Shown here one piece after another: positions 9,377 through 20,598 of a stretch of DNA of 23,010 nucleotides. Positions within the stretch are counted from its first letter, which is position 1, and the number at the start of each line of letters is the position of its first letter. Under the pieces are notes generated by a model. It saw only the letters and a program-made list of their open reading frames with translations, made no database searches and was not told the origin of the DNA. The position numbers and the translations under genes were made by a program. The stretch is from Irineochytrium annulatum (taxonomy: Eukaryota > Chytridiomycota > Chytridiomycetes > Chytridiales > Chytridiaceae). The stretch spans positions 1 to 23,010 of the forward strand of contig JADGJL010000391.1 of NCBI GenBank assembly GCA_027600665.1, in the 5' to 3' direction.

Positions 9377-12300
9377 ATGTCGATGAGAGGCCTCACCGTG
9401 TTCATCGCGGATCTCCGCAATTGTGAGTGCTACTTGGTTCGCGAGACGGACAAACGCACCCCTAATGCAAGATCTCAGGTCGGGCGCGTGAGCTCGAGGA
9501 GAAGCGCATTAACAAAGAAATGGCTAACATAAGATCAAAGTTCAAAGGTGTAGTATTACATGCTGCTTTAGCACGGCGTCGAGAATCGGGGTTAACCAGA
9601 ATTACGACAGATACCAGCTTGAACGGATACCAGAAGAAGAAGTACGTCTGCAAGCTCCTGTACATGTACATCTTGGGCTGGGAGGTCGACTTTGGGCATA
9701 TGGAGGCCATTAGCTTGCTGTCGTCGTCCAAATATTCCGAGAAACAAATCGTAAGTCGAGCATTGTTAGTTACAAGGACTGATGGCAAGCAGGGTTATTT
9801 GGCCGTCACGCTGCTACTATCGGAGAACCACGACCAAATCAGCATGATCATTAACGCGATCTCGCGGGATTTAGGCGGGCCGAATGAGATCTACGCGTGC
9901 CTCGCGTTGCATGCTATTGCTAACACGGGGGGAAGGGTGATGGCGCAGTCTCTCGCGTACGAGGTGGAGCAGCTCTTGGTTTCAAAGTATGTTGGTTTTC
10001 TTTTACTATGTTCGGACTGCTGATTGGATCGTAGTCACCATCGAACGTTCATCAAAAAGAAGGCCGCTCTTTGCCTCTTGAGGCTTTTCCGAAAACATCC
10101 CGACGTCTTCCAAGCGATTGACTGGGCACCGAAAATTATATCGATTATGGACGACGGTGATATGGGCGTCGCGTTGTCGACGGCCACGCTCGTTCTCGCT
10201 TTAGCTCAACAATATCCGGAGGCTTACTTGGAAAGCGTGCCGAAAGCCATCAACCGCTTGCATAAGGTAGGCAAACTCGGGACCTTCACGAGTTTTGATC
10301 CTACATTAGATGGTGATTGAGAAAGAGTACACAGCGGATTACATGTACTACAAAGTCCCATGTCCTTGGCTTCAAGTTAAGCTGCTGCGGCTACTTCAAT
10401 ATTATCCCGGGATTGGTAAGATTAAAACACAAACAGCGGCGGCGGTTTAACGGGGTGCAACAGAGGACGCTGCTTTGGAGAAGCGATTGAACGGTGTTCT
10501 TTCCGCAATCTTAAAGAATTCACAAGATATTCCGAAGAACGTCCAGCACAACAACGCCCAGAACGCCGTCCTCTTTGAGGCCATCAACCTTGCCATTCAT
10601 CTGAACCCCGACTCTGTGCTAGTCACCCAATGCAGCGAGCTACTGGGGTCATTTATCTCGTCAAAGGAAACTAATATTCGATATCTCGGCCTCGAAACAA
10701 TGGCTCACTTGGCCGCAACGGCCTCTCCCGACTGCTTAGACGCGATCAAGAAGGTGCAGGACATCATCGTCGCGTCATTGAAGGACAAGGATATTAGTGT
10801 CAGACGGCGGGCGTTGGACCTCTTGTACAGCGTTTGCGATGAGACCAACGCGCGGGAGATTGTCTCGGAGCTTCTAAACTACCTCGCCATCGCGGACTTT
10901 GCCATCAGGGAGGAAATGGTCTTGAAGATCGCTATTCTTGCGGAGAAGTTTGCCATGGAGTACTCTTGGTACGTCGACGTCATCCTGCAGCTCATTACGA
11001 TCGCGGGCGATCACGTGTCCGACGAGGTCTGGTACCGGGTCGTCCAGATCGTGACGAACAACGAAGACCTGCAGGTGTACGCCGTCGCGACGATCCTAGG
11101 CGCGTTGCGGCCCGTGTCATGCCACGAGACCGCCGTCAAGGTTGGGGGATATTTGCTGGGCGAGTTTGGTCACAAGATCGCAAACTCCCCCGGGTGCGCG
11201 CCCATTGACCAGTTCACGGCCCTCCACTCTAAGTTTGGCGTTTGCTCGCCTCCAACCCGCGCCCTCCTCCTCACCACCTACCTCAAGTTCGTCAACCTGT
11301 TCCCCGAGATCCGCGATGAGGTGGTCAACGTCTTCCGGCAACACCGAAACGTGATTGACGTCGAGATGCAGCAACGCGCTGCGGAGTACTTCTCTCTTAC
11401 TATCCCTGAGGCGGAAGACCTGCTCCAGATCGTTTGCGTCGAGATGCCATCCTTTCCCGAACGCGAGTCGGCGCTCCTCTCGCGGCTCAACAAGAAGATC
11501 GAGGACACGGAGGACAAGCGGACGTGGGTCATTGGTGGGCGGGATGCGAACATTGAGATCGCGCGGAGGGAGACGAAGAAGCCGGGCTCGGAGCCAAGCA
11601 GGAATGAGCCGCTGCCGTCGGACCTCGAGCGGGCGCAGCGGCGAGCGAACCCACCACAACGAGAGAGCCCGCAGGAGGTGCATAGGGAGGTGAAGGCGGC
11701 GCCCATGCGGGCCGCTGAGCCCGCAGCGAAACAGCCGGTGGAGAAGGACATCTTTGGGCTGAAGGGCACGGCGGGATACATGCCGTCGACGCGCCCGGCG
11801 CATCAATCCGAGGTGATGGTGGACCTGCTGGGCCTGGGGGATGAGCTGGGGAGCGCGTCGTCCCTGGTGTCAAGGGCGCCGGATACACCGCAGGACGAGG
11901 TGCTTTACAACCGCCTTCTTTTGAACGCGAACGGACTTCTTCATCGGGACCAGACGCTCGAGATCGGCATCAAGAGCGAGTATCACGACAACCTTGGCCG
12001 CATAGCCATCTTCTTTGGGAACCGGTCTTCGCTCCCTATCAACTCATTCACCACCGACGTTAGGACAGATCCGGGGCTGAAGCTCACGCTGACGCAGCCC
12101 GTGCCCGCTACCATCCCCGCGGGTTCGCAGTTCCACCAGGTCTATAACATCGAGTGCCTGAGCCCGGCGATTGTCGGCGCGGCGGGGCTCATCGCTCCCT
12201 CAATGGGTATCTCGTTCGTCGGCGGGCAGAACGGGACGACGCCCGCGTCCATTGCGCTGAAGATACCCATCGCGATGACAAAATTTGTCAGCCCCGTCGA

Positions 12301-12708
12301 AGGGTTAGCTTCGGCGGACTTCTTTTCGAGGTGGAAGCAGATAGGGGGCCCGCCGAGGGAGGTGACGGCTATGTTTAAGGCGACTGGGTCGGCGGAGACG
12401 GACGTGGCGGAGTATCGGAGGATCGTGAAGGGTCTTCAGTTTGCCATTTTGGATGGGGTTGATCCGTCAAAGAACAATTTAATTTTGGCGGGGATTTTCA
12501 TGTGCTCGAGTTTTGGAAAGGTGGGGTGTTTGGCGAGAGTGGAGATTAGCACGGAACATAAGGTATCGATCACCCTGAATTCTGGCCGCGCAGATAGTCT
12601 TGCTAACAAACCATGCAGATGCTACGCGTGACGATGCGGTCGACGAATGAGGCGGTTTCGGGGTCGTTACTTCAGCAGCTTCAGAACTCTTTGACGGCTC
12701 GGTATTAA
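9377..12708 (+). CDS. AP2A: AP-2 clathrin adaptor complex, alpha subunit
   Basis: Alpha-adaptin (yeast Apl3) is a large subunit of the AP-2 adaptor, which links cargo, PI(4,5)P2 membrane and clathrin at the plasma membrane in endocytosis. Eight exons: 9377-9422, 9479-9547, 9611-9750, 9793-9986, 10035-10266, 10310-10415, 10464-12562, 12619-12708; the model is 991 residues. The N-terminus MSMRGLTVFIADLRNC and the basic KKKYVCKLLYMYILGWE are diagnostic of alpha rather than gamma adaptin. The HEAT-like trunk spans to ~610. A Lys/Arg/Pro-rich hinge follows (~610-735), including DIFGLKG and DLLGLGD. The appendage (~740-991) has the beta-sandwich and then the platform, marked by FFSRWKQIGGPPRE and ending LRVTMRSTNEAVSG. 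The last intron (12563-12618) is in phase. Splicing removes the alternative end at 12631, which would cut off the last helix. Very secure. Confidence 0.97.
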
Positions 12709-13013
12709 ATGGGAGAAGCAACTAGTGACGTATATGCTGCGTTTTTGGAATAGAAGAACCTCAGTTTTCTTTGTAGTTTCTTTGTTTAATACATGACCTA
12801 TGTTGGGTTCACAAAACAAGAGTCAATGCTCGCCACGATGACGATGAACCTTTCGCCCACTGAGGGCAAGTGTGGGAGATGAGGCTCCTAAGGTAGTGTC
12901 CCAAGCAGCTGACAGTATCTCAAATGCGAAAAACGACAGCCGAAAAAAAGGCGCAAGGTCCGGGTATATGCAGCGAAGCCAATGTATTAACGTAAGTACA
13001 TCACGTTATTGGT
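12709..13013. other. Convergent 3' region between AP-2 alpha and eL30
   Basis: This 305-bp gap lies between two stop codons facing each other (12708 plus, 13014 minus). It should contain both 3' UTRs and polyadenylation sites. No gene-like frame, tRNA or repeat is visible. Confidence 0.5.
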
Positions 13014-13829
13014 TTACAACGTTCCGCTAATAATGTCACTGTCCCCGGCGTCAACAATCGACAGGCACCCAACGCGGAAGTACTTTCCGCACGCGGTCCC
13101 GAGGTCGATGTTGTCTAAGAGGTGAGGTTAGTATCAAGCGCCAAATGACGGACGACGCAAAGCAAAACGGATGCTCACTCCCAGAGTAGTGGTGGACACC
13201 CGTCTTCGACAGCATGGCGTAGTACTCTAGCTCTGACTTGCGAAGGGGCGGGCAGTTGCCGGAGATGATGATCAACTTAGCTATTTAGAGTACAAAAGAT
13301 TAGCAATGTGGTAATCGACCACCAAAGCACGTACCCTTGCCCTGACGAATCGTCTTCAGCGTCGACTTGTAGCCCAAAGTGTATTTGCCACTCTTCATGA
13401 CAAGGGCCAGGCGAGCGTTGATGCTCTCTGCAAACCGGAAGGAAGGCAAAGAAAGGGTCAGTGATGCTGAGCTTCTCAGATCCGAGCACTCGCGTGCCCA
13501 TCTCTCCACCAGCATTCAACCGACAGGACAAAAAAGCAGAGGAGCCTCGAAAACACAACCCGTCCGAGCCCCGCATTAAAACTTGGGATCGCGACACCGT
13601 GCGAAAAGCATCGATGCAGATTCCGAGTCAAAACATGGGCGGGGCTCAGCCGAGACCGGTGCCCAGACAGGCTCCTTTGCTCGTCTGCAGGTGAATCCAG
13701 GCCTGGAGAACTGGCAGCATGCAGTGCAGTATCCCCGCGCGAATGCTAACCTCCAGTGTTCTTCTTGGCCTTCTTGCCGCCAACGGCGGGGGCGGCGGCA
13801 GCGGCAGGGGTGGCGGCAGGAGGAGCCAT
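13014..13829 (-). CDS. RPL30: 60S ribosomal protein eL30
   Basis: eL30 sits in the large ribosomal subunit near the intersubunit surface. In budding yeast it also binds its own pre-mRNA to limit splicing. Four exons: 13829-13751, 13427-13335, 13280-13179, 13114-13014, all in phase, give 124 residues. Family landmarks are [58 protein letters not shown] and the C-terminal [11 protein letters not shown]. The N-terminus has an Ala/Pro-rich extension ([17 protein letters not shown]) that makes it slightly longer than the usual 105-115 residues. Intron 1 (13428-13750) is 323 nt, the longest in the window, while the others are 54-64 nt. I looked in it for box C/D motifs and saw no clear pair. The start ATG at 13829 is the only one in frame ahead of the conserved core. 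Confidence 0.97.
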
Positions 13830-14794
13830 TCGAAGTTTAAGAGAGCAGAAAAAGAAAGGTTGGTGAGATTGTCAACTCCGCTGATGGCTGTAAGCCACAC
13901 CATCTCAATGAGTAAGACCACGTCGAAGACGGCCGACATCCTCCAGTAATTTTGTTCGCCGACAGCGGTGTCGAGTGCGATGTCCCAGTGCGGCGAACTC
14001 GACTGGACCTTGCGGACGATGATCATGACGGCCACTAGAATGCCACTGTGCTGGATTGGTTCTTTTTCTTCATCGGCCGGGGTGCGAAAAGGGACTGCGG
14101 CGAAACGAGGACGAGCGCGAAGGCTGACGATGTTAGGAGCGGAGTTGTGGAGTGGCTTCGAAGAGGCCAGGACATGAGGAACGAGGCTAATGGTGTTGAG
14201 ACTTCCCGCCGCCCGATGAAGTGTCGTTTGGAAGTACTCGGTGGCGCGTTATCACGGGTACAGAAAGCATATTTAGAAAGGGCCTCCGACGACGCCACCT
14301 TGTTTGAAGGTGTTGAGGCGAGCCGATGAGGTTATTGGGTAGAGGCTGGAAAAAAGAATATGGCACCGGTTTCGCCGTATGAATCGTCGAGGTGCAGGCC
14401 TTTTTTACGTCCCAATGTTGAAGATATGCACTGCTCCGGCGTTTCGTTGTAGGTGTGCTTGCTCTTGGCTGGAACTGCACATACATTACTTGTGTTTTTG
14501 CACACGAAAAACCCACTTAAAAACATACTGTGACAAGATATTGTTATTATTTGCCTCGACCGTGCCTTCATGAACGTAAGCAATGTAGTCTAACTACAAT
14601 ATACATAGCATTAATAAGGGCTAGAAAGAGAGAGTCGCAAGACCGCTCAAACAAAATAGAAGATACCGAATCCGAGCTTATTAAATCAGTTAGAAGTGAT
14701 CTATATTTGCAGTTCCCGGCGAACATAATCATCAAGGTATCCGGCCCTCCACCTCCTCATCTGAATTCAACAGGGTCCCAACAAGAGATGCCTG
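13830..14794. other. 965-bp region with no firm gene
   Basis: This lies between the eL30 start and the NAA15 stop and includes the eL30 promoter. The half near NAA15 (14500-14790) is AT-richer and looks non-coding. The half near eL30 holds a minus-strand frame without stops from 14248 to 14036 that reads like a mitochondrial targeting sequence: YFQTTLHRAAGSLNT, then RPRFAAVPFRTPADEEKEP, then IQHSGIL. It has no in-frame ATG. The same frame runs on without a stop into eL30 exon 1, which suggests chance openness in GC-rich DNA. A tiny mitochondrial gene with an unseen first exon remains possible. Confidence 0.35.
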
Positions 14795-17700
14795 CTAATT
14801 CTTGAAGTATGTCGCGAGAGGGTACAGCTTCCGAGCGGTCATCGCGAGCTTCTCCGCGCTCTCCGGGCTCGAGACGCCCGTAGTCGACAGAAGTATCTTA
14901 TGCGCGGCGATAAGGTTCTAACAAACACCCACGTTAATCCATTTTCATAGCAAGGGAGCCTAAAAAAGTACCTCTAGCGTCAAACCCTTCATTCCCTCCT
15001 TCACAGACCCGACAAAAGCCGCGGCCTCCGCCTTCCCCTTCCCCTTCTCCAGCATCTCCGAAACCTCAAGGGCGGCCGCCGCGTGCGGTAGCGATCCCTT
15101 CGTCCGCTTTGAGAACGACGAGTTGAAGTCCACCATCGATTTAGACGCGCTGAACACGATCGCGAGCTCCGAGTCAATAACGGCCGAGACCGTAGGCGGC
15201 ATGGTAGAGGACGAGGCTTTGTCTGTTCAGTAAGGCCAGCGGTTAGGAACGCTATTTTATCGCGTGCAGGCGATACGCTTACATTCTTTCCAAAACTGAA
15301 CAGAAACCTTGTGGAGTTCCGGGTGGTCGGGCTCGATCCGAAGGCCGATCTTCACCGACCGCCACGCCAATAAGAGCTTCTCTGTTAACACCATCATGAT
15401 CAGTCAATACACACTAATAGCAAAAAAACAGCCTGCACGTACTCCTCCGAAGATAGACGGCAGCACCGTGGACGTGACTCTCCACCCTTCCCGGGCTCAT
15501 TTCAAGAAGAGGCCGCAAGAACCTCATCGCCTCGTCGAGGGGGTCCGTGACGTTAAGAAGCTTAAGACCTTCCGGGTCGTCGTCTGCCTTCTTGGCGACG
15601 CCGTTTGTTGCGCCGGCTACGCTGGTGGTCGCGGCGACGGCATTATCGTCCGCGTTCCGGAGCTCAGCCTTCCGCGCCTTTCTTAACGCCTTCTTCTTCT
15701 CCGATTCTGACATATTTGCTAGAAAAAAGTTTAAGTCAGCAAATTTCTCATTGCCCAGTGATTTCTTACAGTTTGAAATGTTTTCCTTCTCAAGCTCGTC
15801 CTCTTTCGCCTTGTCAAACAACTTCGTATAGATCTGAACGGCCTCGACCGCGGTGTTGAAGAACATCTGGTGAGACCGGAGCCGGTCTTCCATCCGAAGT
15901 AGGTCGATGTACGTCCGAAGCGTGACTTTCCGGAAGCTATAGTTGTGGAAGTCGAACTGGTCGTCGTGGATGTCCGCGAAGTGCTGAACAATAGTTGAGA
16001 ACATTTCAGGAAGACGGAGGAAAGCGATGGTTGCACACCTTCTCAATTTGATGAAACTTCTTCAGCGCCCGCCCCATCTTCCCTTGCCGTACGAAGCTTT
16101 TCCCGGACTCGAACGCGAACCACATGCATTGAAGGTCGAGCAAGTCCGCGAGCTTATCCGACGAGTCATTCTAGAGTAGACGTAAATGATCAGAATTCAT
16201 CGCCAACACTGCTTTATCGAACTCACCCGACAAAACATGACAATCGTCTTCTCAGCCTCATCTACATTGTCGTTCCGAAGCATATACTTCGTACACTTCG
16301 AGTTGACATATCGATCCTGAAGATCCCTCTCCCTCGCGTCATTCATAACTCTCTTCGCCCCTTCCAAATCCCCGCCATGCTTCAAAATCCTCGCCTTGGT
16401 CATCAACAGCTCAACAAGCGTAGGCGTATGATCGATAGCCTTATCGATGAACGCTAACGCCCTCGCCCCGACCCTCAAGTGATCGAAATGTTGCGCAAGG
16501 AAATACAGCACCCACAACAACGCCGACGGCGGCTCCCTTGTGCTCTCATCCTCCTCTCCATGCGCCTCCTCCGCATGAAACCGCCCGCACGCTTTAAGGG
16601 ACTTTTCGTATCCGAGCGCAAGCTCCTCGATGACGGCCCGTTTGGAGGCGTCAGCGTACATTTCTTTGAGGGAGATGAAGACGGACGGAACCCCTTTACG
16701 GAAGAGCGGGCGAAGGTAGTTATCGGCCATGGTGCGGAATCGGGGTCCCGTGGCGTAGTTGAGGGGGAGACGCTTAATAATGTGGGCGCGCTTGAACTCA
16801 TCGCTGAGGTCCTCGAAAAACTCAAAGAGCTGGGTTGTTTTGGCGTCGTCGAGCTCTGCAGCATGTTGAGTTAGACGCGTGGGGAACGAAGAAGGATACA
16901 TACCACCGTCGAGGCCCTTGCACTTCAGTATCGCATTGATGTAGTCGACGTTGTCCGGGTTCTGACGGAGGAGTACCTTGAACATGGACTCGGCCAGCTT
17001 TGTCTCGCCCTGCTTCTGCAACAACCGCGCTGTCGGAAGGAGACACTCTATCAGCCAAACCATCCCTACGCTTGCGAACGAGAGACGAGAGTCGGTTCCC
17101 GTCTAAGGACACACCTTTTGCCTCCTTCCAGGACTTCTTGTCGACTACCTTCCCCTCGATCTCGTTCAGGTGTTCAATCGCCTTCGCAAGGTCCCCGCTC
17201 TCCTCCATCACCGTGTTCTTGTACAGATAAACCTCCGAGTTCTCAAAGGCAGAGTTCGGCTCGACAATCGTCTACCACCTTGAGGTTAATTTTAACCGAC
17301 AACACAAATGGCCCACCTGGAAGATCTCGTGGTAAAGGTTTAAAGTCTCAAGCGCAAAAGGGTAGTTCTTCATCAGGTGGAAAGAAACCGCGAGACTAAG
17401 CCAGTAAGACTTCATCTGCGGCCGCAGCAGCACGAGTTGTAAGTTTGAGTCCTAAAGAGAGTACCGCTTCATCAGCCCATAGAACAGAGCGCCACACGAA
17501 AGAAAAGACATGGCCACGTACAACGAAGCCGTCGTAATTCCGCATTTGAATCTGAAGCATTGCGTGATCCCGGAAGATCTGGATGTTGTCCTTCTCGTAC
17601 TTCAATGCCATTGTGTACGATTTCAGAGCCTCCTCGTAGTTCTTTTCCGCCCGGTGAATGAGCCCATAAACGTGCCAGCCTGCAACGAAGAAAGTTAATT

Positions 17701-18148
17701 AGCCCGCAACCGCATGCAAAGAGCCCCAGGTTATTCGCTCGCAAAGCCCCCCAGGTTGCCATCCTTTGTAAGTGACACTTACACACGGGGTTCCCCAAAT
17801 CCAGCTTTATAGACTTCTTAATCAACTCGTGCGCCTCCTCCTTCCGCTCCAGAGAACTCAGGAACAGCGCCTTCATGGCCATCGTCTCGGCGTGGTCGGG
17901 GAACTTCCGCAAGATCTGGTCAGCCGTCTTCATCCCCTTCTTGTGCTGCTTGTTCTCGTGGAACTTCTGCTCGGGTCGTAGGGGAGAGGGGTGAGCAAGA
18001 CGCGCGATTAGGGAGATGACGAGACGAGGAACCCGCGGGAAGCCGAGGCCAGGGGTCGGGACCAGAAGAAGAATGAGGCCAGGATACGCACCAGCACGGC
18101 CTTCATGAGGGCGGCCTCCTTCGCGGGAAGGGCCTTCTGGTTGGTCAT
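14795..18148 (-). CDS. NAA15: N-terminal acetyltransferase NatA auxiliary subunit NAA15 (Nat1)
   Basis: NAA15 is the TPR-repeat scaffold that anchors the catalytic subunit NAA10 to ribosomes for acetylation of nascent N-termini. Thirteen exons: 18148-18092, 17966-17783, 17679-17522, 17451-17317, 17271-17115, 17029-16904, 16855-16227, 16170-16039, 15983-15770, 15718-15443, 15381-15283, 15222-14972, 14917-14795. The model is 846 residues, the normal length (yeast 854, human 866). TPR units show as NPVCWHVYGLIHRAEKNYEE and ALKYEKDNIQIFRDHAMLQI. Further landmarks are LRPQMKSYWLSLAVSFHL, LLDLQCMWFAFESGKSF and GRALKKFHQIEK. The basic stretch SESEKKKALRKARKAEL matches the family's lysine-rich segment. 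The C-terminus is TARKLYPLATYFKN. Start is the ATG at 18148 (MTNQKALPAKEAALMKAVL). The upstream frame stays open without another ATG close by. Confidence 0.96.
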
Positions 18149-18252
18149 AATGGACGGCGAGATCGCGAGTGCGATGTTGCTGGTGGCTTGAGAATATCTC
18201 CGAAGGAGCTGAGGCTTACCATGTTGGACAGTGAGCGAAATAACTCGGCAAC

Positions 18253-18550
18253 TTACACTTTTCGGGCAATGAGGGTGGCGGCCGTTGAGAGGGAACCGGC
18301 AGATTGGAAGGGGATGTTGAAGAGCCATTTCCAAGTTGGTGATGACGGGTCGGCGGTCGCCTTGCGGGTGGCGAGCTCAAGGGGGAGGGGCAAGAGTGGC
18401 TAGCTTGATGAAGAACCGCGAGTTCGCGCAGAGCTTGCGCGACACAGAAGGGCCTCGTTATGTTGATGGAGCCAGCAACTGGACGCTCTTGGGCAGAACT
18501 CGACGGTCATGCGCCGCTTGAGGGCACAGAGCAGGACGGATCGCGAACAT
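18253..18550 (-). CDS. Possible tiny mitochondrial-type protein gene
   Basis: Not recognised. The last exon-like piece, 18375-18253, is open for 40 codons and ends GTG TAA. It reads LATRKATADPSSPTWKWLF, then NIPFQSAGSLSTAATLIARK, which has the composition of a small mitochondrial membrane-associated protein. An AG acceptor (CTTGAG) sits directly before it. Upstream, ATG at 18550 starts MFAIRPALCPQAAHDRR, a basic amphipathic start like a targeting peptide. A phase-0 donor after that Arg (GTTCTG) would join the two into a ~57-residue protein. The donor is weak and other splice choices exist. It would be in tandem with NAA15, ending about 100 bp before the NAA15 start, so it might instead be NAA15 5' UTR. 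Confidence 0.22.
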
Positions 18551-18797
18551 GAGGAGCTATGAGAATGCCGGGTGGGTGGTCGGCAGCAACAGCAAGTGGC
18601 AGTTACTACTTTTCAATATTTTTTAAAGGACGAGTAAGGAGCGGCTTTTGCATGATGCCTGGAGAGGAGGGCGGCCAATGACAATGCCTCGACGGGGCTG
18701 CACGCGCTCGTGAAGGGACAGCTAAACGAGTTTTTTTTAGGCCTCCAATTGATGCGTCAGGATCCAATCGTTTTCTCGGACAAGTAAAAGAAAAAAA

Positions 18798-18827
18798 GGA
18801 AGGAAAGGAAAGGAAAGGAAAGGAAAG
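18798..18827 (+). repeat. (GGAAA)n purine microsatellite
   Basis: About five tandem GGAAA units follow an A-rich run. The tract lies in the non-coding gap between NAA15 and the ZBBX-like gene. Confidence 0.85.
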
Positions 18828-19113
18828 AGCAGGACAACAGAAAATGAGAAAATGAAAAAAATCAGTATTGTTTACTACAACTAACGTATTTCTTCCACTC
18901 TTGTTCCAGGCGTGGCATGGCAGATTATCAGCCGCCAGCCTCCTGATGCTTCTTGTAGGTTGTCCTCGCCGTGATATTCCTTCATCACGCATGAAGAATT
19001 GCCGAATATGCAATCATAGTATATAAGCCGGAAAACAGAGTTACATGCCACCACCCTTGAAAGCAAGGCAGAATTTGACGACACTTGATCCTTTTCACTT
19101 GCCGCACTTCGAC

Positions 19114-20598
19114 ATGGACTCGGCCATCGACGCCAGGCGATCGGCGCCTGGGAGGAAGAAGAAGTACGCACATTGCCTTCCCTTGCCTGTTGCTTCTGTG
19201 CTTTTGATTTGCGCGATTACTGACGGTGTGAGAAGGCCAATGTCGGAGATCGAGAGGCTTGAGCTCGACAACCAGAAGATGGAGGACCGCCTGCAAGCGC
19301 TGCGCGACTCATTATCGAGAAGCAAAGAAAAGCGGGGGAACAGCGACGTGGTTTGGAAAGCAGGGAGGCAGCAGAGGGGGTCGCTGAAGACGTACGCGGA
19401 GGACGTGTTGATGAAAAAGCATTTGAAGGTAAAAGAAGCGTTTCCGCGGAGTACGGAGTTGGGTTAAATTCTTTGCACAGAAGGAACGGTTCAAAGGCGT
19501 CGCGGAAGAAGGTTGTACCCTCTTCCATTACGCGGCTAACTTTATTTTCTTAGTGAATGCGGGCGTAAAAGAAGTCGAGTCCGTCGTCGCGACGCGCCTC
19601 GCCCAGCTCCAGCAGATCCAAAGCGGCGCGATACCTCCACCTCAGCAAGGGTCGTCACACGTCCTGCCGACGCCTCCGTCCGCTGTCCCCGTCTATGTCA
19701 CACCAACACCCCCCGTTATCGCCCCCGCAGCGCCGCCAGGTCCACCGCCAGCTCGCATGGTAACTTTCACACTATTATTTGTGTATGCGAGGGGAGCCCC
19801 TCTTTAACCAATTATCAGTGGCGAGTTCCCACCTCCGCCATCTCCCCCACGCCCACTGCTCCTGCAACACCCACACCCCGCAGTGCTGCCGCCTCCTCAC
19901 GAAACGCTACAGGTCCCAAGGTGACGGTATTGGCAGAAACGTCCGCCACCTCTTCGAGCTCACTCCTGGAGGGCGATTTTGATGAGCGGGAGTCGCGTGA
20001 GGGCTTCCTGAAGGCTCTGGAGGAGTGGAGGAGGAAGGGGGATGATGCGGCTGCGCCGGTGGACAATGCGGGGAGTAACAAGGGGTCAAGGGAGGGGAGG
20101 GTGGCGTCGCTCACAACTAGCGACGGCGGACGCGCAGAAAGCAGGAACTTCGAGAGGAGAGTGACAGAGGACGCGGCGGCCTCTACATCGACCCAGCTGT
20201 CGTTCTCCATCCAAAGCGGGAAAGCCGAAAACGACGCTATGATCCGGAACGCCATGGAGGCATTAAAGTTTGATAGGATCACAGCCGGAGGCCCGAGTTA
20301 CTTGGACAGATTGTTGCTAGAGAAGTATAGAAAGTGGAAATTGGAGGTCGAGTTGGAGGAGGTTCAAAAGGCTGCAAGGGAAGAACGAAGGGACGGATGG
20401 GACGAGGAGCAAAAAGTGACGGAGGGGGAGGACGAGGACGAGGTGGAGGAGGAGGTTGTGCCGCTGATTATGAAGCCGGAGACGCCGAGTGCGAGGAATG
20501 AACTTATTGAGATCGAGGAGCTAAGCGCAGAGGAGGCGGAGATGTTAGAAGGGGAATACGGCGTCGAAGGGAAATTTACAGTAGAACTGCCGGAATAA
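19114..20598 (+). CDS. Coiled-coil protein resembling ZBBX (zinc finger B-box domain protein 1) without a B-box
   Basis: Five exons: 19114-19163, 19236-19428, 19481-19511, 19554-19759, 19819-20598; all phases agree, giving 419 residues. The N-terminal coiled coil (~21-55, IERLELDNQKMEDRLQALRD) leads into SKEKRGN, VVWKAGR and GSLKTYAEDVLMKK. This order resembles the N-terminal block I recall for ZBBX, a protein of ciliated cells. A Pro-rich linker (~110-195) follows. Then comes LLEGDFDERESREGF with LKALEEWRRK (~209-235), again like a ZBBX motif. The C-terminus has GPSYLDRLLLEKYRKW and a very acidic tail. The B-box zinc ligands are absent: no Cys/His cluster is visible. Intron 1 (72 nt, branch ACTGAC) is a multiple of three with no stop, so its retention would keep the frame. 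The resemblance is from memory of motifs; function is inferred only. Confidence 0.6.

Larger units (their letters stand above)
18149..19113. promoter_or_regulatory. Divergent intergenic region between NAA15 and the ZBBX-like gene
   Basis: This 965-bp gap holds the promoters of two divergent genes, a possible tiny minus-strand gene (18253-18550, listed separately) and a purine microsatellite (18798-18827). The part from 18600 to 19040 has T-rich and A-rich tracts and no protein-like frame. An in-frame ATG at 19045 could extend the ZBBX-like protein by 23 residues. Confidence 0.45.

Noticed and set aside
11117..11806. 229-residue minus-strand open frame
   Set aside because: It lies opposite the AP-2 alpha exon, is Arg/Leu-rich and has no domain character; it is a shadow of the GC-rich coding strand.
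13428..13750. Box C/D snoRNA in eL30 intron 1
   Set aside because: No clear C box (RUGAUGA) paired with a D box (CUGA) near the intron ends, so it is not called as a feature.
15309..15686. 125-residue plus-strand frame inside NAA15
   Set aside because: It overlaps NAA15 exons 10 and 11 on the other strand; the minus-strand translation matches the family and this one does not.
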